Positions 46,739 to 64,000 of a DNA stretch of 64,000 bases are shown here, piece by piece (the stretch's first letter is position 1; the number at the start of each line of letters is the position of its first letter). The notes beneath the pieces are model-generated. The model had not been told where the DNA came from. It saw nothing but the letters and a program-made list of their open reading frames with translations, and did no database searches. Both the position numbers and the translations under genes were made by a program. The DNA is from Carposina sasakii (Eukaryota > Arthropoda > Insecta > Lepidoptera > Carposinidae), in contig CP053160.1 in assembly GCA_014607495.2 (NCBI GenBank), positions 2,108,001-2,172,000 of the forward strand. Reading direction: 5' to 3'.

Positions 46739-46811
46739 GCTCTCTCTTGTAGTGCGCCGTCTGTCGTTTCGTGCCTGCACGACTCGTTTAGTTACTCGTA
46801 TGTTTTCACTG
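46739..46811 (-). other. Candidate 5' untranslated exon of the MIF4G gene
   Basis: 73 nt bounded by a strong acceptor (TATTTGTTTCAG/TGAAAAC) and a strong donor (GAGAGCG/GTGAGT). One frame is open (ENIRVTKRVVQARNDRRR..) but the ATG at 43945 appears to start the coding part, so this is more likely 5' UTR. A further good acceptor on this strand (TGTTTCAG at 44650-44657) opens another possible leader exon from 44649 down. Confidence 0.4.
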
Positions 46812-47664
46812 AAACAAATAATCAAGAGTTATTGTTTTAACTAATTTCATGTTTATTCACGGATAATGTCGGTAGGCCCGACCTATTTAGAATAATTAGG
46901 TAGGAAACATTCTCATTGGATTCGTTGCGTTATAGAATTTCTTTTAATGGGCTAACTGGTACGAATATAGGCATATAATTTGCACACTGTTGCCCAATCT
47001 CTTTGACAAAGTATATGTGTAATGTGGAGGTTTAGATCCACCAACCGCCTACATGGAAAAATTTGGCACACATGAGCCACGAAAAATTTACTAATCCGAA
47101 AAATAACTACCTCCTTTGTACGTTTTGAGTTCCGGGATGTCACATTGGGTCCTCATAATGGTCGCGAATTATTACTTTCAATTTAATAAAAGTTTATTTA
47201 AGGAATAAATTTAAGAAATATAGGTAATTCCATATGTAAGTAGATATATACATAAAACCATTAAATAATAACATCTATTTCAAATTATCATGGAAGCAAA
47301 TGAAAATGTTTGAAAAAATGTTGTAATCACATAGACGCTAGCGCTAATGTGATGACCAGTCTCAGTATTTTCACTATAGATGAGATTTGTAAACGTTTGT
47401 ATGACATCATCCTATAGGTAGTCTGTCAGAACATAAATGGAATACTAATAGATATTCAACTCTATTATCTACAGGTGACAGTTGTTAATTCTGTGCCTGG
47501 AAAATGTGTTTTGAACACACAACTGTGTACATAAGGTGAGGCTGTGTGTTTAATAAAAAGGTCGTAGACTAAGAGATTACTGCAGTTTTGGTAACGGTTG
47601 CAGCAGAGGAGTAAGAGAGGTGAAAATCAACGGACCGCAGGTGTGTATGGAATTAGCGTGTAAA

Positions 47665-47812
47665 ATTTTACATAGCATCTAGCTTCTTATTGCGCAATTT
47701 CGATGAACTCAATTGCGCTGAAAGCCCTTGCTATGTAAAATTTTACATAGTATCTAGCTTCTTATTGCGCAATTTCGATGAACTCAATTGCGCTGAAAGC
47801 CCTTGCAAAAGC
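47665..47812. repeat. Tandem duplication, about 75 bp, palindromic unit ends
   Basis: Two copies of TTTTACATAGYATCTAGC.. GATGAACTCAATTGCGC.. GAAAGCCCTTGC, separated by CTATGTAAAATTTTACATAG, so each unit begins TTTTACATAG and the first ends CTATGTAAAA. It has a single substitution in the shared part. Confidence 0.85.
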
Positions 47813-48888
47813 ACATTTCTCACGCGAAATAAATTACCTACTTGGTCTAGTTATGTAACTATCTTTAATAATATCTAATTCTAATTAATACTTAGTCTGA
47901 TGATATGTATGATAATAACATGTATGATAGATAGGCAAGTGTCATTGTCATCTTATGCTACGCCTGCAAAAAAAGGCCTACCAAAAACAGAAGCAGCATT
48001 ACAAGTTACCCAAAGTGCAGCCTTCTCCTAGCTTAGAGTTTGGTTATATCATACTTTATCTAGATAGACTTTAGACTGTTCTAGGAAACCTAACATATAT
48101 TTTTATAATGGCAGTGTGACTAATTTTGACTAGAAGATACCGACTTTTATAAAATTGCTAGCAACAGACAAGATAGGTACGAGTACACATAGGTAAGTAG
48201 GATAACATAGGAGTTGTTCACATTACTTTTAAGCACAGGAATTTGTTTGTTTTTCACATAGGTAGCTACTATAAGTACTTAGTTTTTTGCATTAGGACTT
48301 TTTCTGTACTTCACTGTAGTGTTAACAGTTAATAGAGTCGTATAAGAAATCAAAGTAACACTATCAGAAACACGTACCTAGTCAAGATCAAGCTATCCGC
48401 TGATAATGACCTAAGCATGACTCACGACTGGTTGTAAGCAAAAACTACTGGTTTCCATCAAGCTATTCCGAACCTTATAATAACATAGAATTACAGACAT
48501 CTAAACAGATAATATAAATTACTTAACAAAGCCGATAGTATTAAATAGCAGCACCGAAGCGCGAGCAAAAAGTTCGCATAAAAACTGAGTGGATCGAATA
48601 ATTTTATTGGAGAGCGATTGTTAAGGAACTAATCGATGACGACGAAAAGACAAATTGGCTTTGGTGAATTTGTCCAAGGACATAATAGGTAGGGCTTTTA
48701 CGTAAAGCAGTGTTAGAAAAGCGCGTCAATAATAGCAGTGTTCACGTTAAAGTCAGTCGATGAACGTAAATATTGTGTATATTTGTCATCAAAAGAAAAT
48801 CGATCGCATATTATCAACGCCTGCATCCCTGATTATTTGCATCTGCCAAGAAGGGACTCTACAATTGAGCAATAGTCTACTAAACCTA

Positions 48889-49175
48889 CAGGGTGTAACA
48901 GAATGGGTATCTTAAGCGAAATGCTATAATAATAATAGTATGGAGAATCCTCTACAATAGAGCAATAGTCTACTTAACCTACAGGATGTAACAGAATGGG
49001 TATGTTAAGCGAAATGCTATAATAAATAATAATAGTATGGAGAATCCATAAACAACTCAGGAAAGTTAATCTGAAAAAATAAACATTTATGATTCTGAGC
49101 CTCTTGTGGATAGGTTCTCTATAGAAGGCTATTTACTTAGCATATTGCTTAACATACACCTTTTGTTAGAGTACA
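48889..49175. mobile_element. MITE family 1, copy with an internal tandem duplication
   Basis: Ends match the family (CAGGGTGTAACAGAATGG.. and ..TTAACATACACC), but the left arm with its flank (TCTACAATNGAGCAATAG to TATGGAGAATCC) occurs twice in tandem, with a period of roughly 70-80 bp. Confidence 0.75.
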
Positions 49176-49537
49176 GTTCTCATCGAATTATTTATTCGCT
49201 ATTATGACAGTATAGGTGAACTGCATCAAACGGCCGTGGCCGTATAAATCCGCCTTTTTTCCTACCCACACAGCCTCCTACGCGAAGTAAATGCTAATCT
49301 ATATTAACTATTCGAAGACACACATCGCTCGTTATAACACAACACTAAAATAGCCGTTATCAGTAAAACTGCAATGTATACTGCGATGTTTTAAAGTGAT
49401 AATCTGTCGTTTGGACAAAATTGGCGTTCTTGTAAATTCCAAAGTTATGACGGTAGTTTGACAATGACGAAGCGATGCACATACATAAGCAGCGTTGGAC
49501 TCATATGTGTTAATTGTATGAGATTTGTATAGATGTA

Positions 49538-49768
49538 CTGGTGGACGTCTGCGACTTCTTCCGCGTGGACTGCAGATTAAACAAAATGTCGAAATTATCC
49601 AGGATAAAAAGTAGCCTGTGTTAATCCAGGGTGTCAGCTAACTCCATGTCAAATTTTATTAAAATCGCTTCAGCCCTTTTTACGTGATATAGTAACAAAC
49701 ATCCATCCATCGATCCATTTGTCCATCCATACTCACAAGCTTTCGCGTTTACCTATATATTAGTAGGA
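49538..49768 (-). mobile_element. Helitron-like element, diverged
   Basis: The terminus has decayed to CTGG, followed by TGGACGTCTGCGACTTC, then the family interior and ATCCATCCATCGATCC repeats. Confidence 0.6.
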
Positions 49769-50152
49769 TTTTATCATGAAAACGTGTTTAAACAGTCAAG
49801 CAGACATGCTAACTGGCTGTTGTTGATGTAACACTATTGTTTACATTTTACTTCTTCAATCAATGCACAAAAGATTATCCTTAGAATAAAGATTCGCTCC
49901 TCTTCGCTCCGAAGACCTATAATTAATCTAAGAGATTATCTTTCCACTCGTAATTTCACTTTGTTTGGTTGGATTACCTAGGCTTTGGGCCAACACAGAG
50001 TTTCTACTAACTTTCTCTTAGGTTCCTTTAGAAATTGAGATTGCTAAGACATTAATATGTACTGGCAGGTTGCAATGGTGCATGTCCAAGCAATAGGAAC
50101 TCGAGATAGAGTTAGCAAAGCAAATAAGTAGTTCCTACTGCAGATTCATATA

Positions 50153-50412
50153 CAGAGTGTAACAGAAAGGGTGTGTTAAGCTAAAAGCTATGTAAATAGC
50201 CCACTATAGAGAACCTATTTCCAAAATTTCAGACTCAAATTCACATTTATATTTTTCCAGATAGTATGAAGAATTCCGAAACAACTCAGGAATGTCCATA
50301 TAATCTTGAAAAATAAAAATATGATTTTGAGTCTAAAATTTTGGAAATAGGATCTCTATAGTGGGCTATTTACATAGCTTTTCGCTTAACATACCCTATC
50401 TGTTACACCCTG
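50153..50412. mobile_element. MITE family 1, copy
   Basis: 260 bp, CAGAGTGTAACAGAAAGG to CCTATCTGTTACACCCTG, with TA on both sides. Long self-complementary arms. Confidence 0.85.
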
Positions 50413-51317
50413 TATAGATCGATTTAAGTTTTGTTGGCTCTACCTTATATGTGGCTCTACCGCTTTCCGCAGATCCAAATAGACAGAAAATCTAACATTA
50501 GCTATGCATCGTTTTTCCATAGAAAATTACTAGGTACTTGTATAAAGTGACTAAATATTTGATAATGTTAGATACAGACTCGGTTTCAGGGGTGAGTGAC
50601 CCGGCGCGATGGTCCGCACAATTGCTAGGTATCTTTTGTTACCTAACTACCTAGATTTTGCCGTTACTTGAGACTTTAGTGCAGGCAGGTGCACGAATCT
50701 AGTATTTACTAGTACTCACGCCAAATTTTTGCTTTTGGGGGTAGATTACCGAAGTTTTAGAAGTATATAGGTATCTCAAACGTAAATATGACATAGCGGT
50801 AAAATGTAATTACAATAGAGTACCTACGAGTTGATTATACACTGATCTCTATCCGAGGCGAGGTCCATCAAACAATTTCAAAGTAAATTAATATAATAGG
50901 AGCACGTTGTTTGAGTGCTCGGTATTTAGGCCAGCGGCGTCCATCGCGGACGCGAGAAAGAAAATCTATTTTTTATCACGTCCGTAACGTAATTAGTGGA
51001 AAGAAATCTTTCAACTGCGCCTGAGCAAACAATGCAACGTGCATTCACTTTCATTTCACTAATTTAGTTTATTTTCGGCAAAACTAAATGCGTGGGCGCA
51101 GTTGTTATTACTAGGATCGAACGTGGGCTGATTCTTTTTAAAAGGTCGATCCAGGAAATTGGGTTACTGGCGCGGGAAAAGCGCTTAGAGCATTCGAAAT
51201 GTAGGAGAAACACGAGTCCGCTGCATCAGGCCGAAAATACAGAACTAAATATAGCCCGCCATTAGGCAGCCTGATCAAACTTATTGCCTAGTTGAAGTGA
51301 ATTAGAAATTCGCTTAC
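50413..51317. other. Non-coding DNA before the CpG-rich patch
   Basis: No open frame with protein-like wording, no recognised repeat. Confidence 0.45.
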
Positions 51318-51500
51318 CAGAATCGTGCGCTCGCTTGTTACGCGTTCGTTGGCGGGTTGTGTTTATTTCACTGAAATTATTATCGTTCCCGTTTGTAAGC
51401 GCTCGCGCAGATTCCGGTCGTGTGGCGCCCGCCCGGGCGGATTGCCGACTGATGCGTGCGCGCACACTCCGGCGCACACGCCTCTGCAGCAGCGAGACAC
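51318..51500 (-). promoter_or_regulatory. Candidate promoter / first leader exon of the MIF4G gene
   Basis: A CpG-rich island in AT-rich surroundings (about 51310-51490) ends on the minus strand with a good donor, GATTCTG/GTAAGCG, at 51318/51317. This is what a CpG-rich insect first exon with its promoter looks like, and the next minus-strand exons are at 46.8 and 43.9 kb. No TATA box was recognised. The link to the MIF4G gene is inferred from position and strand only. Confidence 0.35.
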
Positions 51501-52318
51501 TGCGCATGCTATGGATAAAGAAGCTTTGGTTAGACAAATGTGGAGTATAGGATCTGTTGTGCTCTGTATCATGGAAGAAGTAGAGTGCTCTGCATATAGG
51601 GTTCCATAGGGACTAAACAAGGGCCTGTACTGGGAATAGCGGGATGACGCATAATAGGTATGATTGGATGAAGAGCACATATTACGCAGACGCCAAAATA
51701 ATGGAAATAGGGCTAGAAGAAGAGAAGGGTCACGCTAGACTCTATATGCATTCAAGGTACCCTATCCTGAACATTTATTTTATTCGAATTAGATAGTCTT
51801 TCTAGTAAAGCATTTTGTTTATAAGCTGAGTCTGAGAATATTGGGTCTAGGATGTTTACCTAAAACCTGAAGATTTTCATTTCATAAATCATGATTTTCA
51901 GTTTTATTGAGCAGTAAAAATGATAAATAACAAATATTTCACGAATACAATGAGATGACTATGAGTCAGTAAATGTAACTGGAAAATAGACAGACACACA
52001 AACGCAATGAAGCGTTGAGTCAATGTTTGTTCAATATTGCAAGCATGGTCGACAATTAGACCACCTTAATTGATATAATTTGATCACATAATGGTTATAT
52101 TGGTGTGTTATAGCGTGATATAAAACGTACGTAGGAGTTCCTAAGAGCTGTATGGCACTACCCACTACCACCTACATACTTCATTAATAATGGTGAAAGT
52201 ATAATAATGAGGAATTTAATTTATTTTTATATTTAATTTACACGTTTCAAAGGCAATCGGCACACGTAGAATCCACTTGCAACTAAAACATTAATAACAT
52301 ACATTACCCACGGCTGTA

Positions 52319-52480
52319 TTTTGACGGCCGATTGGTGTAGTAGGTAGTGGCCCTGCCTGCAGCGCCATAGGTCCTGGGTTCGAATCCCGATAGGAGCAAA
52401 CATTGATATGATCTGTGGTAATAGCTACTGAGTTACTGATTTTGAACTGAGAATCAAACAGAACCCGAAGCCAAAAAAAA
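52319..52480 (+). mobile_element. tRNA-derived SINE, different family
   Basis: GGCCGATTGGTGTAGTAGG and GGTAGTGGCCCTGCC (A-box region), then a perfect B box GGTTCGAATCC within TCCTGGGTTCGAATCCCG. The non-tRNA body follows. A 35-bp head fragment (TTGACGGCCGATTGGTGTAG) recurs at 25418-25452. Confidence 0.75.
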
Positions 52481-52734
52481 ACTGATACAAAATATCGCAT
52501 CAAAATAAAACGAATACATAATCTCACTTTCTTTACTTGTGTACAGATAAACACTATTCCTACATACAAATCTGTCCCGTAATATAAAAAAATACATTTC
52601 AATAGCACTAGCGCTGACATTCATATGGGGCTTACGAAATCTGCTATAATTCCAATATTACAAAACAATTTCTAATTACAATTTTATGATATTAGGCTAC
52701 TTAACTCTGATAGGATTTACTAATAATGTACCAA

Positions 52735-53028
52735 ATAAAAAAAACTAACAAGTGACATCATCAAACTGTTTCAATTTAATTTCCTGCTTCTAATTTCTAC
52801 AAAGTTACAGGTTGCAATTCGGATTTTTGCAACTGTGAAATTCGTGTCGCTCGCAATACATAATATATAAGTATGCACTAAATAAAAAAAACTAACAAGT
52901 GACATCATCAAACTGTTTCAATTTAATTTCCTGCTTCTAATTTCTACAAAGTTACAGGTTGCAATTCGGATTTTTGCAACTGTGAAATTCGTGTCGCTCG
53001 CAATACATAATATATAAGTATGCACCTC
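52735..53028. repeat. Exact 147-bp tandem duplication
   Basis: CTAACAAGTGACATCATC starts at 52745 and again at 52892; the copies read identically through GTCGCTCGCAATACATAA and AAGTATGCAC. Confidence 0.9.
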
Positions 53029-53605
53029 TTTTTTTAACACAGCCGAGGAAACGTGCATGTAAAATAATATTATTTTAAGTCAATTAGCCTGTTATCATTC
53101 TGTCTCACTCTAAATCCTGTATTCTCATATGAAATTATGTGCACTATTCACAGAATATATACAGTTACTTACATCGAGAAATACGTGTATCTCTTTCTTA
53201 CATTAACAAGTTACATTATATCCTGTCTCAACAATATTAGCTGTAGTGATAAACCCTTTATTTATATCTTAAGTTTTATATATTGCAGAACTTTTATATA
53301 ACTTTAATAGGAGTAATAAGTGTAGTGTTCTAAATATAAATTACGATCAGGATTTGTGGGTAGTTTTGAGGTAAACAAAAAAATGTCTTTTAGCAAAAGA
53401 ATAAGGCCCAATACACACGGCGTACTAATATAAAGTTATCCATTGTGAGGCAAAAGGGCACACTACTCTGATAAGGAAAGCTGTCTGCGTAAGGCTTAAA
53501 TAAATTATTTTATCATACATTATTAAATATTAGGATCGTAAGAATATGTGAGATTAATATTTACAAAAGACACACTACTTAGATTATTATGGAAATTCAT
53601 TACTT

Positions 53606-53858
53606 GACCGCGTGGTGCCGGCAGAGTAGAATTCGTACCACCCCATGTCTGCCCGTGGGTATCGTACGAGACGATTAAGAGTTTCCAGGAGGTGGGCAGC
53701 AGCGCCTCCCGTGTTGTCAAAGTCAAAAATACAACTGCGGTCATCAACCCGCCTGCCCAGCGTGGTGACTATGGGCAAATACCCCCCATGGCAGTCTTGT
53801 GGCGTGCCCTGGGGAGGCCTACGTCCAGCAGTGGACTGCAATAGGCCGATGATGATTT
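53606..53858 (+). mobile_element. RTE-tailed SINE-like repeat, plus orientation
   Basis: Same family as 28163-28432: CCATGTCTGCCCGTGGGTAT to CAGTGGACTGCAATAGGCC and GATGATGAT. Open frames across it are repeat artefacts. Confidence 0.75.
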
Positions 53859-54384
53859 CTACTGAAGTTACATTTTAGCCAAATATCTTCCTTCGTGTGT
53901 TGACATATTAGAGCTAAGGCTTGAAGGTCGATAGACAAATTCATTATAATTAAATATACTCATACATTATTATTTTAATTAATTTTACAGCAATATATAA
54001 TAAGAAGTATCTATGTAATGTGTCGTTTTGATACGTTCTAAGGTACAGCGCAGACGGCGGACTTTTAGTTCTAAGATATTCGTTACCGGTCACACTCCGC
54101 GGGAGGGAAAAGGACAAAAAATTCTCTAGATAAGCTAATTACCTAAGTTCGCTGTCTGCGTTGACGATTACACTAAATATTATTAGGAATGTAACTATAC
54201 TAGATATCTAAAAATTAACTACTTAAAAAAACATAAAAATAAATAACCTAAATAACAAAATCAAACGTATTCGTTATGCTCGACGCTTTGGTGGTAAAGA
54301 TCAATAAATAAAAAAATATATGTTGAAGCATTATACAGTGCTATAGTCTGACGGGACGTAACGTGACGTGTCAGAAGTATATTT

Positions 54385-54537
54385 CGCAGCTTTCATACTA
54401 TAGGGGCACAACTAGAAAAAAAATGTGTATTGGGAAAATGCGTTTAATATGTAGCCGTGTTGATTTTGTGTCCAAATATTATAAAAACTCGAAATCACAA
54501 AATTTTCGAGATGTGCCCCTATAGTATGAAAGCTGCG
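54385..54537. mobile_element. Inverted-repeat element, 26-bp perfect arms
   Basis: Arms 54385-54410 and 54512-54537 begin CGCAGCTTTCATACTATAGG and are exactly complementary. ATTT is present on both flanks. The 101-base centre is AT-rich. Confidence 0.65.
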
Positions 54538-55247
54538 ATTTGTTTCACACTTTAAGTATAAAGAGAGAAAGGGACACTATAAGTCAAGGATCAATACATA
54601 AGAGTCTAGTCGCTATTCAATGTGTTGTTAGCCGTATTTTCTATTATAATACCTATTGCATGGGTATACTGTGATCTGATAATTGCTGTTTGTTTTTTCG
54701 GTGACACAGGCTCAAGAATCTCTTTCAATATATTTTTACATACAAGCCAAAAAACTGCAATCATGTGATTTGTCCATATCAATTAGTAGTCACTTATTGC
54801 TTTAGTTTATAAGATATAATTATACTAGTGCACTGCACCCATAATAGGTAGGTACTATCCCATGTGAGTACAAATTTACTTTTTCTTACATTTTTATTAA
54901 ATTTTCTTATTTGCTATTAAAACATACATCTTTATAATTTCAAGTTAAATTAATAATGGTTAAATCAGAAACATTTTCTTTTTAGATAAATTATATCATA
55001 CATAACATTAAAGAACAACAGTTTTTATGAAATTTAGAGTAATAATTATAATTATGCTTGTTTTTCACATAATAGACAATTTCAAACACACAGTTTTGGT
55101 ATAAACATTATTCAGTATTTCAAATCGAACACACCAAAGAAAGCTGTATTAGTTTTTGTATCAATCACGACGTCATTTTCCTTCGTATGCAAATATGAAT
55201 AGAGGAACTTACCAGATAATTAAACAAGTTTGTGGCCTTTAAATTCA

Positions 55248-55570
55248 TCTATACATATAATAAAAATGTAACGTATCGCTGTCTGTACATGGAGGATATA
55301 TGAGAAAAAATATTATAGGAGACCTATATCAACGCAATAGGACCCAAAACGATGATTTTTGGAATTTTTGTCTGTTTGTCTGTGCGTTTGTGAACGCTAA
55401 TCTCAGCAACGGCTGAACCGATTTCGATGCAGTTTTCAGGAATATATTGTGACAGGTCCCACTTAACGTATAGGCTACTTTTTATCCCGGGAAAATGTTT
55501 TTATTCCAGATAATTTCGACATTTTGTTTTTTCTGTAGTCCACGTGGACGGAGTCGCGGGCGTCCACTAG
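55248..55570 (+). mobile_element. Helitron-like non-autonomous element
   Basis: 5' TCTATACATATAAT .. GGGCGTCCACTAG 3', between A (55247) and T (55571). Near full-length for the family. Confidence 0.82.
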
Positions 55571-55805
55571 TATAAAATATTATTATAGTTCATTGTTTTA
55601 TTAATAACATTCCGATATTACAAATAGCCAATAAGCAATGGTTTGTTATCTAAGGGCTGATTTACGTCATCGCCCTGCAACGTGATTGGTTGCCGATATT
55701 GAAGTTAAAACTCACCATCGTCATACAGTTAGTTAGATAACAAACCATTGTTGTTATTAGTGTTAGCAGGTAAAGCTATGATTTCTTAGGATAATATAGG
55801 CTATA

Positions 55806-56059
55806 CAGGGTGTAACAGAAAGGGTATGTTAAGCGAAAAGCTATGTGAATTGTCCACTATTAGCGAACCTATTTCCAAAATTTGAGACTCGAAATCACAT
55901 GTTTATTTTTTAAGATTATATGAACATTCCTGAGTTGTTTGAGAATTCTCCATACTATCTGGAAAAATAAACATGTGAGTCTCAAATTTTGAGGATAGGT
56001 TCCTTTTAGTGGGCTATTTACAAACCTTTCGCTTAACATACCCCTTTTGTTACACCCTC
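55806..56059. mobile_element. MITE family 1, copy
   Basis: 254 bp, CAGGGTGTAACAGAAAGG to TTTTGTTACACCCTC, flanked by TATA-like sequence. It retains the ATAAACATGTGA arms seen in the remnant next to SMARCAD1 exon G. Confidence 0.85.
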
Positions 56060-56459
56060 TATATGTAATTACGGTGCCGATAAGTGAAAACTTCCACCAC
56101 GGCCGCCATATTACGGCACCGCTATCCTAAGAAACCAAGGCTACAGTACTAGTAGCAAATAAATACACATTCAAACGGAAACTAAATACATTTGTTTTAT
56201 TGATTCACTAATACTATGTGCGTTGCTTATTGGTCACTTTCATAGTACATCACAAATGATACGTGTCACGTCTCTAACGTGTGTGAGATATCACTTATTT
56301 GTTATCACTTGGAGTGCGGCCGTGTTTCCACATTCACTTGGTTAAGTAACATTTTAGTTACATATATAATAAAGTCGTTAACTAACTCTATACATAACCA
56401 TAATATTATAAATTTTAAATCTTATAAAAAAGTCAAGATATAAATTACTTACTTTATGA

Positions 56460-56597
56460 GGTCTACCAAAAAGTACTGATTATCTTTTGACACGAAACAC
56501 TAGGTAGGTAGAAAGAAACAACTTTCACTAAGGGACCAACTCCGAAATAGTGAAAAAACATCATGTCAAAAGATTATCAGTACTTTTTTGGTAGACC
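56460..56597. mobile_element. Inverted-repeat element, about 33-bp arms
   Basis: GGTCTACCAAAAAGTACTGA .. TCAGTACTTTTTTGGTAGACC, arms of about 33 bp with one indel and one mismatch, in the presumed 3' flank or UTR of SMARCAD1. Confidence 0.6.
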
Positions 56598-56917
56598 ATA
56601 TAAGCTTATACATCAGGTAAGGAGATAGGTTTTGTAGTTCATGCCTAAGAAGTCACGGGCGTCTGCTAGTACACAAGGAAATGGCGAAAGGTTCCATGGA
56701 GATATTATGCAGCAGTTATAGCTCTTAGGACTTGAAATGAATTTGATATTCCATTCAAAATATGTTTTTTTTTCAGTAAAAAACAGCCACGATGTTACAG
56801 CACAATAATTAACAGTTCTTACTAGTGAATGTAGAAACACGGGTGCACAGTCATCAGCCACTACTAGCCACCGTCACTCGCCCCCACTCGCCCTCACTGG
56901 CCCCCACTCGCCGGCAA

Positions 56918-63545
<6,628 letters not shown>

Positions 63546-63603
63546 CTAGGGTAATACAAACTCTACTTTAATCCAAATAAAGCTTCTAGTAAAATATCTC
63601 ATA

Positions 63604-63894
63604 TCTTAATATATAAAAAATCCGTGTCACTGTGTATGTTCCGAATAAACTCAAAAACGAGTCAACTGATATTCATGAAAATTGGCATATATATGTAATT
63701 TGGTCCAACTTAGATGATAGGATAGTTATTACTTAAATTAATGGTCTTAATAACTAATAATTAATAAAAAACTGATCATCAACGTTGGTTGTTGTTATTA
63801 ATCGTACGTTCCATAAGTCTGCAACAGATGGCGCCTTCTGAATTCTTCTGTCTTTTCTGCAGTCCATGCGGACGGAGTCGCGGGCGTCCGCTAG
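63604..63894 (+). mobile_element. Helitron-like non-autonomous element
   Basis: 5' TCTTAATATATAAA .. GCGGGCGTCCGCTAG 3', inserted between A and T, left of a truncated RTE-type repeat at the window edge. Confidence 0.75.
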
Positions 63895-63932
63895 TTTAGG
63901 ATACATTTTGGAAATGTGTGCGATTTTCAGAC

Positions 63933-64000
63933 TTCGTTGTCAGCGCGGGAGGCGCTGCTGCTCACCTCGCGGCAACCATAAATCGCCTCTGACGATACAT
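63933..64000 (-). mobile_element. RTE-tailed repeat, cut by the window edge
   Basis: TTGTCAGCGCGGGAGGCGCTG and AATCGCCTCTGACGATAC correspond to the 28310-28365 part of the family. Confidence 0.6.

Larger units (their letters stand above)
53029..55247. other. Region between the MIF4G and SMARCAD1 genes
   Basis: Besides the RTE-tailed repeat (53606-53858) and the inverted repeat (54385-54537) it is AT-rich without exon signals. Together with 55571-56917 it separates the two genes; SMARCAD1 3' UTR may reach into the right part. Confidence 0.45.

Noticed and set aside
51262..51680. Four overlapping frames of 71-105 codons on both strands
   Set aside because: Composition effect of a CpG-rich patch; more likely a promoter/leader exon.
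52291..52620. 109-codon minus frame with YRDSNPGP
   Set aside because: Artefact of the SINE's tRNA-like head (GGTTCGAATCC) read in reverse; common spurious frame.

Overview
The window reads as nuclear DNA of an insect, most likely a moth or butterfly. Genes are split by introns with GT..AG borders. The intervening DNA is AT-rich and packed with dispersed repeats typical of Lepidoptera: Helitron-like elements ending in CTAG, RTE-type LINE tails running into (ATC)n, tRNA-derived SINEs and several short inverted-repeat transposon (MITE) families. The species cannot be named from the sequence alone.

Three host genes were found, all on the minus strand. (1) 63545-56918: the C-terminal half of a SMARCAD1/Etl1-type SNF2 chromatin remodeller, eight exons whose phases all join; the 5' half lies beyond the right edge. 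(2) 43945-25222: a MIF4G-domain protein of the CTIF / MIF4GD (SLIP1) kind with a PAM2-like PABP-binding motif in front, nine exons, 452 residues by my count. It has two further candidate first exons (41324-41084 and 36838-36804) that splice in phase, and candidate 5' untranslated exons up to about 51.5 kb. (3) 18409-18257: the first coding exon of a formin-like (Frl/FMNL) protein with a possible myristoylation start; the rest is not visible and probably lies beyond the left edge.

Layout: 1-13 kb is repeat-strewn non-coding DNA (hAT-type MITE, other MITEs, Helitrons, a perfect 55-bp hairpin). 12.8-15.9 kb holds an unusual DDE-transposase-like reading frame of about 723 codons with two single-base frame breaks, flanked on both sides by the same 14-bp motif in direct orientation. 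18.2-18.6 kb is the formin 5' end. 19.8-20.8 kb holds a TRIM-like element with two short LTRs inserted in an AAGCATGC-rich block. 21.4-22.6 kb is a LINE 3' end (RNase H plus zinc knuckle) interrupted by a MITE. 25.2-29.6 kb carries the MIF4G core exons and a 74-bp tandem array of about 20 units that duplicates an exon/intron border, splice donor included. 30-33 kb holds a LINE fragment and a Tigger/pogo-like element. 36-52 kb carries the 5' exons of the MIF4G gene among long introns. 52-56 kb is non-coding with a SINE, a 147-bp tandem duplication and inverted repeats. 56.9-64 kb is the SMARCAD1 gene, with introns full of nested repeats.

The most interesting observations are the splice-donor-bearing minisatellite, the transposase-like element with direct flanking motifs, the alternative N-termini of the PAM2+MIF4G gene, and a Helitron insertion that can be proven inside the window because a second repeat copy preserves the empty site.
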